From: Variovorax sp. OK212
Lineage (GTDB): Bacteria > Pseudomonadota > Gammaproteobacteria > Burkholderiales > Burkholderiaceae_C
Assembly: GCF_900112425.1 (NCBI RefSeq)
Contig: NZ_FOLP01000016.1
Location: 101,518 to 165,517, forward strand
Direction: 5' to 3'
DNA length: 64,000 bases
Below the pieces are notes generated by a model. It did no database searches, was not told the origin of the DNA, and saw nothing but the letters and a program-made list of their open reading frames with translations. Below, one piece after another: positions 1 to 7,899 of the stretch. How positions within the stretch are numbered: the stretch's first letter is position 1; every line of letters begins with the position of its first letter. The translations under genes and the position numbers were made by a program.

Positions 1-2
1 GC

Positions 3-278
3 ATCCGCGAGAGCGATGCGCGGCGCTTTCTCGATGCGGTGCAGCAGCTGGCCGTGCCGCGCCGGCGCGGCGGCGCCACCTTCTGGCGCGTGTACCGCGA
101 CCTGGGCGACCCGAGCCGCTATGTCGAGCGCTTCATCGTGACCTCATGGGCCGACTACCTGCGCCAGCGCGCGCGCGCCACGGTGGCGAGCAACGAGCTC
201 GAGGCAAATGCGCGCAGCTACCAGGTGGCCGACGTGGCGGTGGTCACGCGGCACTACCTGGCCGAACGCAGCCCCTGA
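3..278 (+). CDS. MFS transporter, C-terminal fragment (MFS_3/EntS-like)
   Basis: Only the last 91 or so codons lie in the window; the start is off the left edge. The visible part is soluble: RVYRDLGDPSRYVERFIVTSW followed by a helical tail with ADYLRQRAR. This matches the cytoplasmic C-terminal extension known from MFS_3-type major facilitator proteins (enterobactin exporter-like), which resembles an antibiotic-biosynthesis-monooxygenase fold. No membrane segment is in view, so the transporter call rests on this tail alone. Substrate unknown. It converges on the nitroreductase gene 19 bp downstream. Confidence 0.6.
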   Translation: MRESDARRFLDAVQQLAVPRRRGGATFWRVYRDLGDPSRYVERFIVTSWADYLRQRARATVASNELEANARSYQVADVAVVTRHYLAERSP

Positions 279-297
279 GCGGCATTGCGTTCAACGC

Positions 298-993
298 TCA
301 ATCGACCCAGCGGCTCGCCTCGCCCACCGCCGCGCGCGCGGTGCGAAAGCGGTTCGCCGGGTGCTCCGGATCTTCGTAGCCGAACGAGATGCCGCACACC
401 ACCTGGCGGTCGTCCGGAATGTCGAACCACCGGTGCAGGAACTTCGCGCGCGAGGCGATGGCCGCCTGCGCGATGCTCGCGACGCCGCGCGCCCGCGCGG
501 CCAGCATGAAGTTGCTGACGTACGCCCCGCAGTCGAGCACGCCGTAGGTGCCCAGCACCGCCTCGGTGGTGACCAGCGCCATGTGCGGCGCGCCGAAGAA
601 GCCGAAGTTCAGCAGCGCCTGCCGCGCCGAGGCCTCGCGGTCGCCGTGCGCGATGCCCACGCTGTCGTACAGCTGGAACCCGCACTCGCGGCGGCGATCG
701 CGGTACACGCCGCGGTACTCGGCCGGCGGCGCGATGTCGAAGGCCTGCTCGGCCGATGCCTCGGGCGTGGCCATGGCCCGGCGCAGCCGCTCGGTGGCGT
801 CCGCGCTGGTCACGGCCACCTGCCAGGGCTGCGAGTTGCACCACGAGGCGGTGCGCTGGGCGGCACGCAGGATGGCGTCGATCACCTCGCGCGGCACGGC
901 CTGCGGCAGGTAGCCGCGGCAGCTGTAGCGGGCGTCGAGCACGGCGTCGAAGGCTGCTGCTGCTTGGGGGTCGTCGGAAGTGGAGGGATTCAT
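298..993 (-). CDS. Nitroreductase family protein
   Basis: A 231-residue FMN-dependent nitroreductase-type oxidoreductase, normal length for the family. The N-terminal region has RYSCRGYLPQAVPREVID followed by ASWCNSQPWQV, the FMN-phosphate and Asn/Gln-Pro-Trp segment of the fold. The central GFFGAPHMALVTTE and the C-terminal CGISFGYEDPEHPANRFRT are also typical. Such enzymes use NAD(P)H to reduce nitroaromatics, quinones or related electrophiles in the cytoplasm; the substrate cannot be read from sequence. The ATG at 993 overlaps the stop of the upstream Nudix gene (ATGA), so the two are translationally coupled. An in-frame upstream extension exists but lies inside the Nudix gene. Confidence 0.85.
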   Translation of the reverse strand: MNPSTSDDPQAAAAFDAVLDARYSCRGYLPQAVPREVIDAILRAAQRTASWCNSQPWQVAVTSADATERLRRAMATPEASAEQAFDIAPPAEYRGVYRDRRRECGFQLYDSVGIAHGDREASARQALLNFGFFGAPHMALVTTEAVLGTYGVLDCGAYVSNFMLAARARGVASIAQAAIASRAKFLHRWFDIPDDRQVVCGISFGYEDPEHPANRFRTARAAVGEASRWVD

Positions 994-2387
994 GTCGGCT
1001 TCAACAAGGGTTGCATGGGTTCGGCAGGCGTGCGCAGGAAGCCTTGCGCGGGAGCGATCCAGTCGATGTCTTGCGGCAATAGCGCGATGCGTGCCGGCGC
1101 GCAGCTGCCGCTGAAGAGCGTCTTTTCTTCTTCGAGCAGGAAGCAGCGCTCGCCGGACGCGCGCACGGTGGTGAGCGTGAGGCCGCCGAGGTCGACGAGG
1201 TGGGGGGCAGCATCCGCGTCGCTCGTGCCCCCTGCGCCGGTGGCCAGCGTCCACCGGATCTCTCCGGGCGCCGCCGCACGCACCGTGGCCAACGCGCCAT
1301 CGTCCTTCGGCGCGTCGATCAGCGCCCACGCATTACCCTCGCCGCCGCCCACCAGGTAGCTGTTGTGCCCGGCCTGCGCGCCGGTCGTCACGCGCAGCAC
1401 ATGCGGCGACAGGCGCACCACCAGGCCGTCTTCCAGCGTGTGGTGGCACTGGCCGTGTCCGTCGGGATCGAGGCGCCCGACTTCCGCGTACGCCGGCTCC
1501 CACGGGTTCACCGGATGGCGCCCGGCCTTGCCGTTGGCCACGCGCGGCATGATCATCGGCACCTCGCGCAGCGCCTGCGCGCCGTCGATGCAGGCCTGCG
1601 CGGTGTCGAACGCTTGCAGCTGCTCGAGGATGCGGCGCGTGACGTTCATCAGCTTCAGCGCGCGCGCCTCGCTCAGCGCCTCGGCGGGCGTGAGCCACAT
1701 GCACTCGACCGTCTCGCGCGTGTCGGCGCTCGGCGTCTGCGCCTGCGGTGCGAGGGCGACGAAGAAGCGCGTGTCGAAGCGCCGCGGCATGCCCGGCGGC
1801 GTGAGCCAGTGGCTGAAGTAGCGCAGCCGGTCGACCGCCAGCCGCCAGCCACGCTCGCGGCACATGTGCAGCAGCGCGTCGGAGCCTTGCTCGGCCGAGT
1901 GGCGCAGCGCCTCGCGTTCGCTGGCCGGCAACGCATCGAGCGGCGCCAGCGCGCCGGCCTCGTCGGACGCGAACAGCAGGCCCGCTTCTTCGAAGCACTC
2001 GCGCACGGCGGCCACGTAGTAGTCGAGCCCGTTGGCCGGCACCGCCAGCCGCAGGCTCGCGGCCGCGTCGTCGAGGCCGCAGCAACTCGCGTGCATGGCG
2101 GGGTCGTGCGTGTCGACCGTGCCGCCGGGGAACACGCTGGCGCCGCTGTTCTGGTCGGCCTCTTTCTCGGCCCTGCGCAGCATCAGCACCTCGAGCCCCC
2201 TGCCGCTGGCCGCGCCGTCGCGCAGCACGATGAGCGAGGCGGCCGTACGCACCGGCCGCACGCCAGCTGGCTTTGCACCCGCGTTCGTGCCCGGGTTTGT
2301 GCCCGGGTTTTCGCCCCGGTTTGCAGCCTGTGCCGCGGCCGGCAATTTCATACCTTGATTCATCGGCGTACTTGTCGAATCGGACAT
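990..2387 (-). CDS. Nudix hydrolase fused to a degenerate MBL-like domain
   Basis: A 465-residue two-domain protein. Residues about 45-265 are a Nudix domain of the NUDT7/NUDT19 (CoA/nucleoside diphosphatase) style: FPGGTVDTHD, a long insertion, then the Nudix-box core RECFEEAGL. Residues about 300-465 resemble a metallo-beta-lactamase fold: NSYLVGGGEGNAWALIDAP corresponds to the usual NTYLVG...IDPG strand pair and CFLLEEEKTLFSGSCAP to the FLLEE...LFTGD segment. The HxHxDH zinc motif is absent, as are the later His and Asp ligands. An N-terminal repeat of N-P-G-T-N is low complexity. It probably hydrolyses a diphosphate-linked acyl or nucleoside substrate. First gene of a two-gene unit with the nitroreductase; divergent from the Rieske operon. 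Confidence 0.8.
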   Translation of the reverse strand: MSDSTSTPMNQGMKLPAAAQAANRGENPGTNPGTNAGAKPAGVRPVRTAASLIVLRDGAASGRGLEVLMLRRAEKEADQNSGASVFPGGTVDTHDPAMHASCCGLDDAAASLRLAVPANGLDYYVAAVRECFEEAGLLFASDEAGALAPLDALPASEREALRHSAEQGSDALLHMCRERGWRLAVDRLRYFSHWLTPPGMPRRFDTRFFVALAPQAQTPSADTRETVECMWLTPAEALSEARALKLMNVTRRILEQLQAFDTAQACIDGAQALREVPMIMPRVANGKAGRHPVNPWEPAYAEVGRLDPDGHGQCHHTLEDGLVVRLSPHVLRVTTGAQAGHNSYLVGGGEGNAWALIDAPKDDGALATVRAAAPGEIRWTLATGAGGTSDADAAPHLVDLGGLTLTTVRASGERCFLLEEEKTLFSGSCAPARIALLPQDIDWIAPAQGFLRTPAEPMQPLLKPT

Positions 2388-2454
2388 CTATGGTTGATCC
2401 ATTCTAAAGGTTATTGGAACGAATGCTTTACACGGCGACGTGCGCGGCCCTAGC

Positions 2455-2486
2455 ATTGGTCCTACCAATCTGGTCATCCAGATTGG
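2455..2486. promoter_or_regulatory. Nested palindromic operator, probably for the GntR regulator at 4838
   Basis: Two overlapping perfect inverted repeats lie in the divergent Nudix/Rieske intergenic region. The first is ATTGGT-CCT-ACCAAT (2455-2469), which fits the GT-N3-AC core of FadR-subfamily GntR operators. The second is CCAATCTGG-TCAT-CCAGATTGG (2465-2486). They sit 56 bp upstream of the oxygenase start. A FadR-type regulator is the third gene of the operon, so autoregulation is the natural inference. Confidence 0.6.
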
Positions 2487-2541
2487 ACACACCACATTCT
2501 GTGTCCGCGCACACCCACGACCCATCAAGGAAAACGCGCCC

Positions 2542-3861
2542 ATGCTCTCCCACGAAGACAACGAAACCCTGGTCCGCGTCGGCCCCGACACCCCCATGGG
2601 GCAGCTGATGCGCCTCTACTGGATTCCCTTTCTTCCCAGCCGCGACCTCGTGGCCGACGGCCAGCCGCAGCGCGTGCGCCTGCTGGGCGAAGAGCTGCTG
2701 GCGTTTCGCGACACCGAAGGCCGCATCGGCCTCATCGACCATGCCTGCCCGCACCGCGGCGCGCCACTGGTGTTCGGGCGCAACGAGGACTGCGGCGTGC
2801 GCTGCATCTACCACGGCTGGAAGTTCGGCGTGGACGGCCATGTGCTCGACACCCCGGCCGAGCCCGCGCAGAGCCGGCTGAAGGACACCGTGCAGATCAA
2901 GAACTACCCCTGCCGCGAGCGCAACGGCATCGCCTGGACCTACATGGGCCCCGACCGCGACCACCTGCCGCCGCTGCCCAACCTCGAATGGAACCTGGTG
3001 CCCGAGGAGAACGTGTACGTGAGCTTTCGCGTGCAGGAGTGCAACTGGCTGCAGGCGGTGGAAGGCGAGATCGACTCGGCGCACGCGCCCATCCTGCACG
3101 GGCGCATCGACCAGCAGGGCGCCATCAGCGACTGGACCGCCAAGAAAGACCTGCGACCCACCTTCGAGTGCAAGCGCCAGGACTTCGGCATGAGCGTGGC
3201 CTCCAAGCGCGTGCTCGACGAGCGCACGCACTACTGGCGCGTGAACCAGTTCCTGCTGCCCTTCTACACGCTGGTGCCACCGCAGTCGCAGTACCCCGAG
3301 CTCAGCGGCCACGCCTGGGTGCCGCTGGACGACCACCACACGCTGTGCATCATGTTCTCGTACCACCCGGTGCAACCGTTCTACGAGAAGACCCGCAAGA
3401 TCTTCGACAACGGCCACGCCGGCCGCGAGACCGGCCACCCCAGCGTGAACGCCTACGCGCCGCGCCCGGCCACCGAGCCGTACGCGAAGTACTGGACGAA
3501 GTTCAACCTGCAGAGTGCGTTCCTCTTCAACTACGACGCGCAGACCAAGACCTGGTTCTCGGGCCTGCCGGGCCTGTGGGTGCAGGACGCGGCCTGCCAG
3601 TCGGGCGTGGCGCCCATCTACGACCGCTCCAAGGAGCACCTGGGCATGAGCGACACCGGCATCGCGATGACGCGCCGGCTGTTGCTGGAGACCGTGCGCA
3701 ACCTTGCCGTGCGCCAGCAGCGCCCGCCGCGCATCGAGGACCCCGACCTGCCGATGGTGCGCGCGGTGTCGCTCACGCTGCCGGCCAGCGCGTCGTGGAA
3801 CGAGTCGGGCCGCGAGCTGATGACCGCGCGCCTGGGCGCCGACTTCGGCTACACGCCATGA
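2542..3861 (+). CDS. Rieske non-haem iron oxygenase, phthalate 4,5-dioxygenase-type large subunit
   Basis: A 439-residue ring-hydroxylating oxygenase alpha subunit. The Rieske [2Fe-2S] motif is CPHRG...CIYHGWKFG (C-x-H-x17-C-x2-H, residues about 74-97). The mononuclear iron motif is EIDSAHAPILH (D-x2-H-x4-H, about residues 175-183). The N-terminus MLSHEDNETLVRVGPDTPMG and overall layout are those of the phthalate dioxygenase/carnitine oxygenase group. The ATG at 2542 is preferred over an upstream in-frame start at 2440 because the latter would run through the operator. Its reductase follows with ATGA overlap. Dioxygenation, hydroxylation or O-demethylation are all possible; the substrate is unknown. 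Confidence 0.85.
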   Translation: MLSHEDNETLVRVGPDTPMGQLMRLYWIPFLPSRDLVADGQPQRVRLLGEELLAFRDTEGRIGLIDHACPHRGAPLVFGRNEDCGVRCIYHGWKFGVDGHVLDTPAEPAQSRLKDTVQIKNYPCRERNGIAWTYMGPDRDHLPPLPNLEWNLVPEENVYVSFRVQECNWLQAVEGEIDSAHAPILHGRIDQQGAISDWTAKKDLRPTFECKRQDFGMSVASKRVLDERTHYWRVNQFLLPFYTLVPPQSQYPELSGHAWVPLDDHHTLCIMFSYHPVQPFYEKTRKIFDNGHAGRETGHPSVNAYAPRPATEPYAKYWTKFNLQSAFLFNYDAQTKTWFSGLPGLWVQDAACQSGVAPIYDRSKEHLGMSDTGIAMTRRLLLETVRNLAVRQQRPPRIEDPDLPMVRAVSLTLPASASWNESGRELMTARLGADFGYTP

Positions 3862-4817
3862 ACATGCCCGCCCCCATCGACCTGCGCCTGCGGCAGATCC
3901 GGCTGGAGGCCGAGGGCATCGCGTCGTACGAGTTCGTCTCGGCCGACGACGCGAGCCTGCCCGCCTTCACCGCCGGCGCGCACATCGACCTGCACCTGCC
4001 GCACGGCATGGTGCGCAGCTACTCGCTGGTCAACGCGCCCTCCGACGGCGGGCGCTACGTGGTGGCCGTGCAGCGCGACGCCGAAGGCCAGGGCGGCTCG
4101 GCGTGGATGCACGCCGCGCCGCGCGTGGGCGACCGCCTGCGCGCCACGCCGCCGAGCAACGACTTCGCGCTGGCGGAAGACGCCGCGCATTCGGTGTTCA
4201 TCGCGGGCGGCATCGGCATCACGCCCGTCATGTCGATGCTGCGGCGGCTGCGCGAACTCGGCCGGCCGTGGCGGCTGCACTATGCGAGCCGCTCGCCGCG
4301 CGAGACCGCGTACGCCGACGCGCTGCGCGCCATGGCGGGCGACGGGCGCGAGGTCGATTTCTGCTTCGGCTCCTCGCGCATCGACCGGCTGGACCTGGCC
4401 GGCATCGTGCGCGACGCGGCGCCCGGCACGCACCTGTACTGCTGCGGCCCGGCGCGCATGATCGACGCCTTCATCGCGGCCTGCGCCACGCGGCCCGCGC
4501 ACACGGTGCACTTCGAGCGCTTCGCCGCCACCAGCGAGGCCGCCACCGAAGGCGGCTACGACGTGGTGCTCCAGCGCAGCGGCCATCGCTTCACCGTCGC
4601 GCCCGGCAAGACCATTCTCGACACGCTGCTCGACCACGCCGTGGACGTGCCCTACGCCTGCACCGCCGGCGTGTGCGGCACCTGCCGCACGCAGCTCGTC
4701 TCGGGCGAGCCCGACCACCGCGACGACTTCCTGAGCGCCGAGGAAAAGCAGGCCAACGACAGCATCATGATCTGCTGCTCCGGCGCGCGCTCCAAGACGC
4801 TGGTGCTCGACCTCTGA
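3858..4817 (+). CDS. PDR/VanB-type oxygenase reductase (FMN, NAD(P)H and [2Fe-2S])
   Basis: A 319-residue electron-transfer partner for the preceding Rieske oxygenase. Domain order is ferredoxin-reductase-like FMN/NAD domain, then C-terminal plant-type ferredoxin. RSYSLVNAP (about residue 54) is the flavin-binding RxYS motif and FIAGGIGITPVMSM the nucleotide-binding glycine motif. CTAGVCGTC plus a later Cys (IMICCSG) supply the [2Fe-2S] ligands. This is the arrangement of phthalate dioxygenase reductase and VanB. ATGA overlap with the oxygenase gene indicates translational coupling and a dedicated pair. Confidence 0.9.
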   Translation: MNMPAPIDLRLRQIRLEAEGIASYEFVSADDASLPAFTAGAHIDLHLPHGMVRSYSLVNAPSDGGRYVVAVQRDAEGQGGSAWMHAAPRVGDRLRATPPSNDFALAEDAAHSVFIAGGIGITPVMSMLRRLRELGRPWRLHYASRSPRETAYADALRAMAGDGREVDFCFGSSRIDRLDLAGIVRDAAPGTHLYCCGPARMIDAFIAACATRPAHTVHFERFAATSEAATEGGYDVVLQRSGHRFTVAPGKTILDTLLDHAVDVPYACTAGVCGTCRTQLVSGEPDHRDDFLSAEEKQANDSIMICCSGARSKTLVLDL

Positions 4818-4837
4818 ACAAGGACCCGAGGCACGCC

Positions 4838-5551
4838 ATGACCACCACCACCGAAGCGCACGAGACCGGCAGCGGCCACGGCGCCATCGCCGGCATCCTC
4901 GCGTACCTGCGCGACCGCCGCCTGCAGCCCGGCGACCGGCTGCCCTCGGAGCGCGACCTGGCCGAGCGGCTGGGCGTGGGCCGCAACGCGGTGCGCGAGG
5001 CGCTGGCGACGCTGGTCACGCTGCGCATCGTCGAGTCGCGGCCCAACTCGGGCATCTACCTGCGGCACGTGGAGCGCGAGGCCAGCTTCGAGGCGCTGGT
5101 GATGCTCACCGACATGGGCGGCACGCCCACGCCGGTCGAGGTGGCCGAGACCATGGAAGTGCGCGGCCATCTCGAAGTGCTGGCCGCCGGCCTCGCCTGC
5201 CAGCGCCGCACCGACGCCGACCTGGAACGCATGCAGGCCGTGCTGCAGCGCACGCAGGAGGTGCTCGCGCAGAACGGCAACATCGCCGCGGCCGACACCG
5301 ACTTCCACATCGCGCTGGTCGACGCCACCCACAACTCGGTGCTGGTGCGCGTGCTGCACGCCTTCTACCGCTTCACCGGCCGGCGCCGCGAGGCGATGTT
5401 CGAGGACACGGTGCAGGGCACGGCCTCGCTGCGCGACCACCGGCGGCTGTTCGAGCACATCCGCGAACGCGATTCGGCCAAGGCGCAGCTGCTCATCCTG
5501 CGGCACATGGACCGCGCGCGCAGCTACTGGTCGACCGTGCTCGGCGACTGA
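4838..5551 (+). CDS. GntR-family regulator, FadR subfamily (FCD domain)
   Basis: A 237-residue repressor-type protein. The N-terminal winged helix has LQPGDRLPSERDLAERLGVG and RNAVREALATL, the classic GntR helix-turn-helix. The C-terminal all-helical FCD domain contains DTDFHIALVDATHN and ends with HRRLFEHIRERD, with Asp/His residues that bind a metal in this subfamily. It probably senses the substrate, or a CoA or acid intermediate, of the surrounding pathway. It sits 20 bp after the reductase in the same operon. The nested palindromes at 2455-2486 are its best candidate operator. The start is chosen at 4838, just after the reductase stop. Confidence 0.85.
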   Translation: MTTTTEAHETGSGHGAIAGILAYLRDRRLQPGDRLPSERDLAERLGVGRNAVREALATLVTLRIVESRPNSGIYLRHVEREASFEALVMLTDMGGTPTPVEVAETMEVRGHLEVLAAGLACQRRTDADLERMQAVLQRTQEVLAQNGNIAAADTDFHIALVDATHNSVLVRVLHAFYRFTGRRREAMFEDTVQGTASLRDHRRLFEHIRERDSAKAQLLILRHMDRARSYWSTVLGD

Positions 5552-5614
5552 GCGCGCACCACAGATTCACCCACGCATCCACGCATCCCCACAAGACAAA
5601 GGAGACAACGCCCC

Positions 5615-6595
5615 ATGAAACCCACGCTCTTCCGCCGCCGCGCGCTGCTGTGCGCCGCCTGCGTCTCGCTCGCGGCGAGCGCGCTGCCCGCCTTCGCGCA
5701 AGGCAGCTTCCCCAGCAAGCCGATCCGCATGATCGTTCCCTACGCGGCCGGCGGCAGCACCGACCAGCTCGCGCGCGCCATCCAGCAGTCGATGAGCGAG
5801 ACGCTGGGCCAGACCGTCATCGTCGAGAACAAGCCCGGCGCGGGCGGCACCATCGGCGTCGACTTCGTGGCCAAGGCGCCGCCCGACGGCTACACCCTGG
5901 TGTTCGGCAACACCGGGCCCAACGCGGTGGTCGGGCTCATGCGCAAGGTGCCCTACGACGAACTGAAGGACCTGCGGCCCGTCTCCACCGTGGCGATCAC
6001 GCCGATGATCCTCGCGGTGCCGGCCGACAGCCCGGCCAAGACGATGAAGGAGTTCCTCGCGTACGCGAAGAAGAACGGCACGTCGCTGAACATCGGCTCG
6101 GTCGGCAACGGTTCGCTGTCGCACCTGTCGGCCGAGTACTTCAACGAGGCAGCCGGCCTGCGGCTGCAGCACATTCCGTACAACGGCGGCGCGCCGATGA
6201 TGACCGCCTTTGCCGGCGGCCAGCTGCAGGCGGCCTTCGTCACCGGGCTCGACGGCGCCACGCTCGTGAACTCCGGCAAGGTGCGCTACCTCGCGGTGGG
6301 CACGCTCAAGCCGACCGACACCGTGCCGGGCCTGCCCGCCATTGCCGACGACGTGCCGGGCTTTCGCAGCTCGGCATGGTTCGGCGTGCTCGCGCCGAAG
6401 GACACGCCGCCGGACGTGGTCGACAAGCTGCACGCCGCCGTGGCCGCCGCGGTGGCCCGCCCCGAGGTGCGCAAGATGTTCGCGGACCGCAACGTGGAGG
6501 CGCGCAGCAGCACGCCGCAGGAACTCGAGAAGCTCATTCGCGACGAGATGGCGCAGTGGGGCCCGGTCGTGCGCAAAGCCAACATCCAGATGTGA
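5615..6595 (+). CDS. Bug/TctC-family periplasmic solute-binding receptor
   Basis: A 326-residue exported receptor of the tripartite tricarboxylate transporter family. A Sec signal peptide (RRRALLCAACVSLAASALPAFA) is followed by the signature strands FPSKPIRMIVPYAAGG and IVENKPGAGGTIG. Bug proteins bind carboxylates between two lobes and normally feed TctA/TctB, neither of which is nearby. Position between the oxygenase genes and the CoA-transferase suggests that it captures the acid degraded by this cluster. AAGGAG upstream of the ATG is a clear ribosome-binding site. Confidence 0.9.
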   Translation: MKPTLFRRRALLCAACVSLAASALPAFAQGSFPSKPIRMIVPYAAGGSTDQLARAIQQSMSETLGQTVIVENKPGAGGTIGVDFVAKAPPDGYTLVFGNTGPNAVVGLMRKVPYDELKDLRPVSTVAITPMILAVPADSPAKTMKEFLAYAKKNGTSLNIGSVGNGSLSHLSAEYFNEAAGLRLQHIPYNGGAPMMTAFAGGQLQAAFVTGLDGATLVNSGKVRYLAVGTLKPTDTVPGLPAIADDVPGFRSSAWFGVLAPKDTPPDVVDKLHAAVAAAVARPEVRKMFADRNVEARSSTPQELEKLIRDEMAQWGPVVRKANIQM

Positions 6596-6606
6596 GAACC
6601 CGATTC

Positions 6607-7899
6607 ATGCTCGACAACATCGCAACCGACTTTCCGGAACACACGCCCCGCCCTGCCGGCGCGCCCCAGGCGCTGGCCGGCATCAAGGTGGTCGACTTCA
6701 CGCACTTCATCGCGGGCCCTTTCGCCACGATGATGCTGGCCGACATGGGCGCCGACGTGCTCAAGATCGAGGCGCCCGGCCGCGGCGACGACTTTCGCCA
6801 GTACCCGCCGGTGCACCCCGACCTGGCGCAGGGCGCGCCCTTTCTCTGGTCGAACCGCAACAAGCGCAGCGTGGCGCTCGACCTGAAGACGCCCGAGGGC
6901 CTGGAGGTGGCGCGCGCGCTGGCCGCCACCGCCGATGTGGTGGTCGAGAACTTCTCCAGCGGCGTGATGGCGCGCTTCGGGCTCGACTACGAGAGCATCC
7001 GCAAGACCAACCCCGAGGTCGTTTACTGCGCGGTGTCGGCCTACGGCCGCGAAGGCGCGTTCGCCGACCGGCTGGGCTTCGACCCCATCGCGCAGGCCGA
7101 GAGCGGCTTCGTGTCGATGAACGGCTATGCCGACCGCGAGGGTGTGCGCGCCCTCTCGCCGGTGATGGACATCAGCACCGCGATGATGGCCTGCAACGCC
7201 ATCCTGGGCGCGCTGGTGGCGCGCGAGCGCACGGGCCACGGCCAGTCGATGGAAGTGGCGCTGTTCGACAACGCCGTGCTGATGACGGGCTACGCCACGC
7301 TGCAGCACGTGTTCAGCGGCGCCGAGCCCCAGCGGCACGGCAACACCAGCCCCGACACCTGCCCGTCGGGCGTGTTCGAGGCGCAGGACCGCTCCTTCTA
7401 TATCAACAGCGGCAACAACAAGATCTTCCAGCGGCTGATGGCGCAGGTGGTCGAGCGCCCCGACGTGGCCAACGACCCGGCCTTTGCGACCGGGCGCGAC
7501 CGCTCGGCGCGGCGCGAGGAGTTGTTCGCGCTGCTGGGCGAAGCCTTTGCGCGGCAGCCGTGGTCGCACTGGCAGGCGCGCATGCGCGCGGCCGGCGTGC
7601 CGTGCGGCGAGGTGCGATCGGTGGGCGAGGCCATCCGCTCGCCCGAAGCGCGCGAGCGCCGGCTGGTCACGCGCATTCCGCACCCGGCGGTCGGCTGGGT
7701 GCCCAACATGGCGCTGCCCATTCGCTACGGCCGCACGCCCATCGCCGACCCCGTGGCGGCGCCCACCGTGGGGCAGCACACGCACGAGGTGCTGCGCGAA
7801 GCGCTGGGCTACGACGAGGCACGGCTCGCTTCACTGGCGCAGGCCGGCGCCTTCGGCGCGCCGGCCACGCGCCACGAAACCGCGGGCGCGCCCGCGTGA
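6607..7899 (+). CDS. CaiB/BaiF-type CoA transferase
   Basis: A 430-residue family III CoA-transferase. After a short N-terminal extension comes GIKVVDFTHFIAGPFATMMLADMG, with the family hallmark of the catalytic Asp about 150 residues further on (SPVMDISTAMMACNAILGA). SNRNKRSVALDLK is the conserved CoA-binding region. These enzymes move CoA between acids without ATP. The gene starts 11 bp after the Bug receptor and its stop overlaps the next start (GTGA). The likely role is to activate the imported acid, or a ring-cleavage product, as its CoA thioester. Confidence 0.88.
   Translation: MLDNIATDFPEHTPRPAGAPQALAGIKVVDFTHFIAGPFATMMLADMGADVLKIEAPGRGDDFRQYPPVHPDLAQGAPFLWSNRNKRSVALDLKTPEGLEVARALAATADVVVENFSSGVMARFGLDYESIRKTNPEVVYCAVSAYGREGAFADRLGFDPIAQAESGFVSMNGYADREGVRALSPVMDISTAMMACNAILGALVARERTGHGQSMEVALFDNAVLMTGYATLQHVFSGAEPQRHGNTSPDTCPSGVFEAQDRSFYINSGNNKIFQRLMAQVVERPDVANDPAFATGRDRSARREELFALLGEAFARQPWSHWQARMRAAGVPCGEVRSVGEAIRSPEARERRLVTRIPHPAVGWVPNMALPIRYGRTPIADPVAAPTVGQHTHEVLREALGYDEARLASLAQAGAFGAPATRHETAGAPA

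Noticed and set aside
298..1329. A 343-residue version of the nitroreductase
   Set aside because: The extra 112 residues lie inside the Nudix gene; the start at 993 overlaps the Nudix stop and fits family length.
208..1359. A 383-codon plus-strand frame at the left end
   Set aside because: Antisense to the nitroreductase and Nudix genes, both of which have conserved motifs and coupled start/stop codons.
2440..2541. A 34-residue N-terminal extension of the Rieske oxygenase
   Set aside because: It would translate through the palindromic operator and has no match to the family N-terminus, which begins at 2542.
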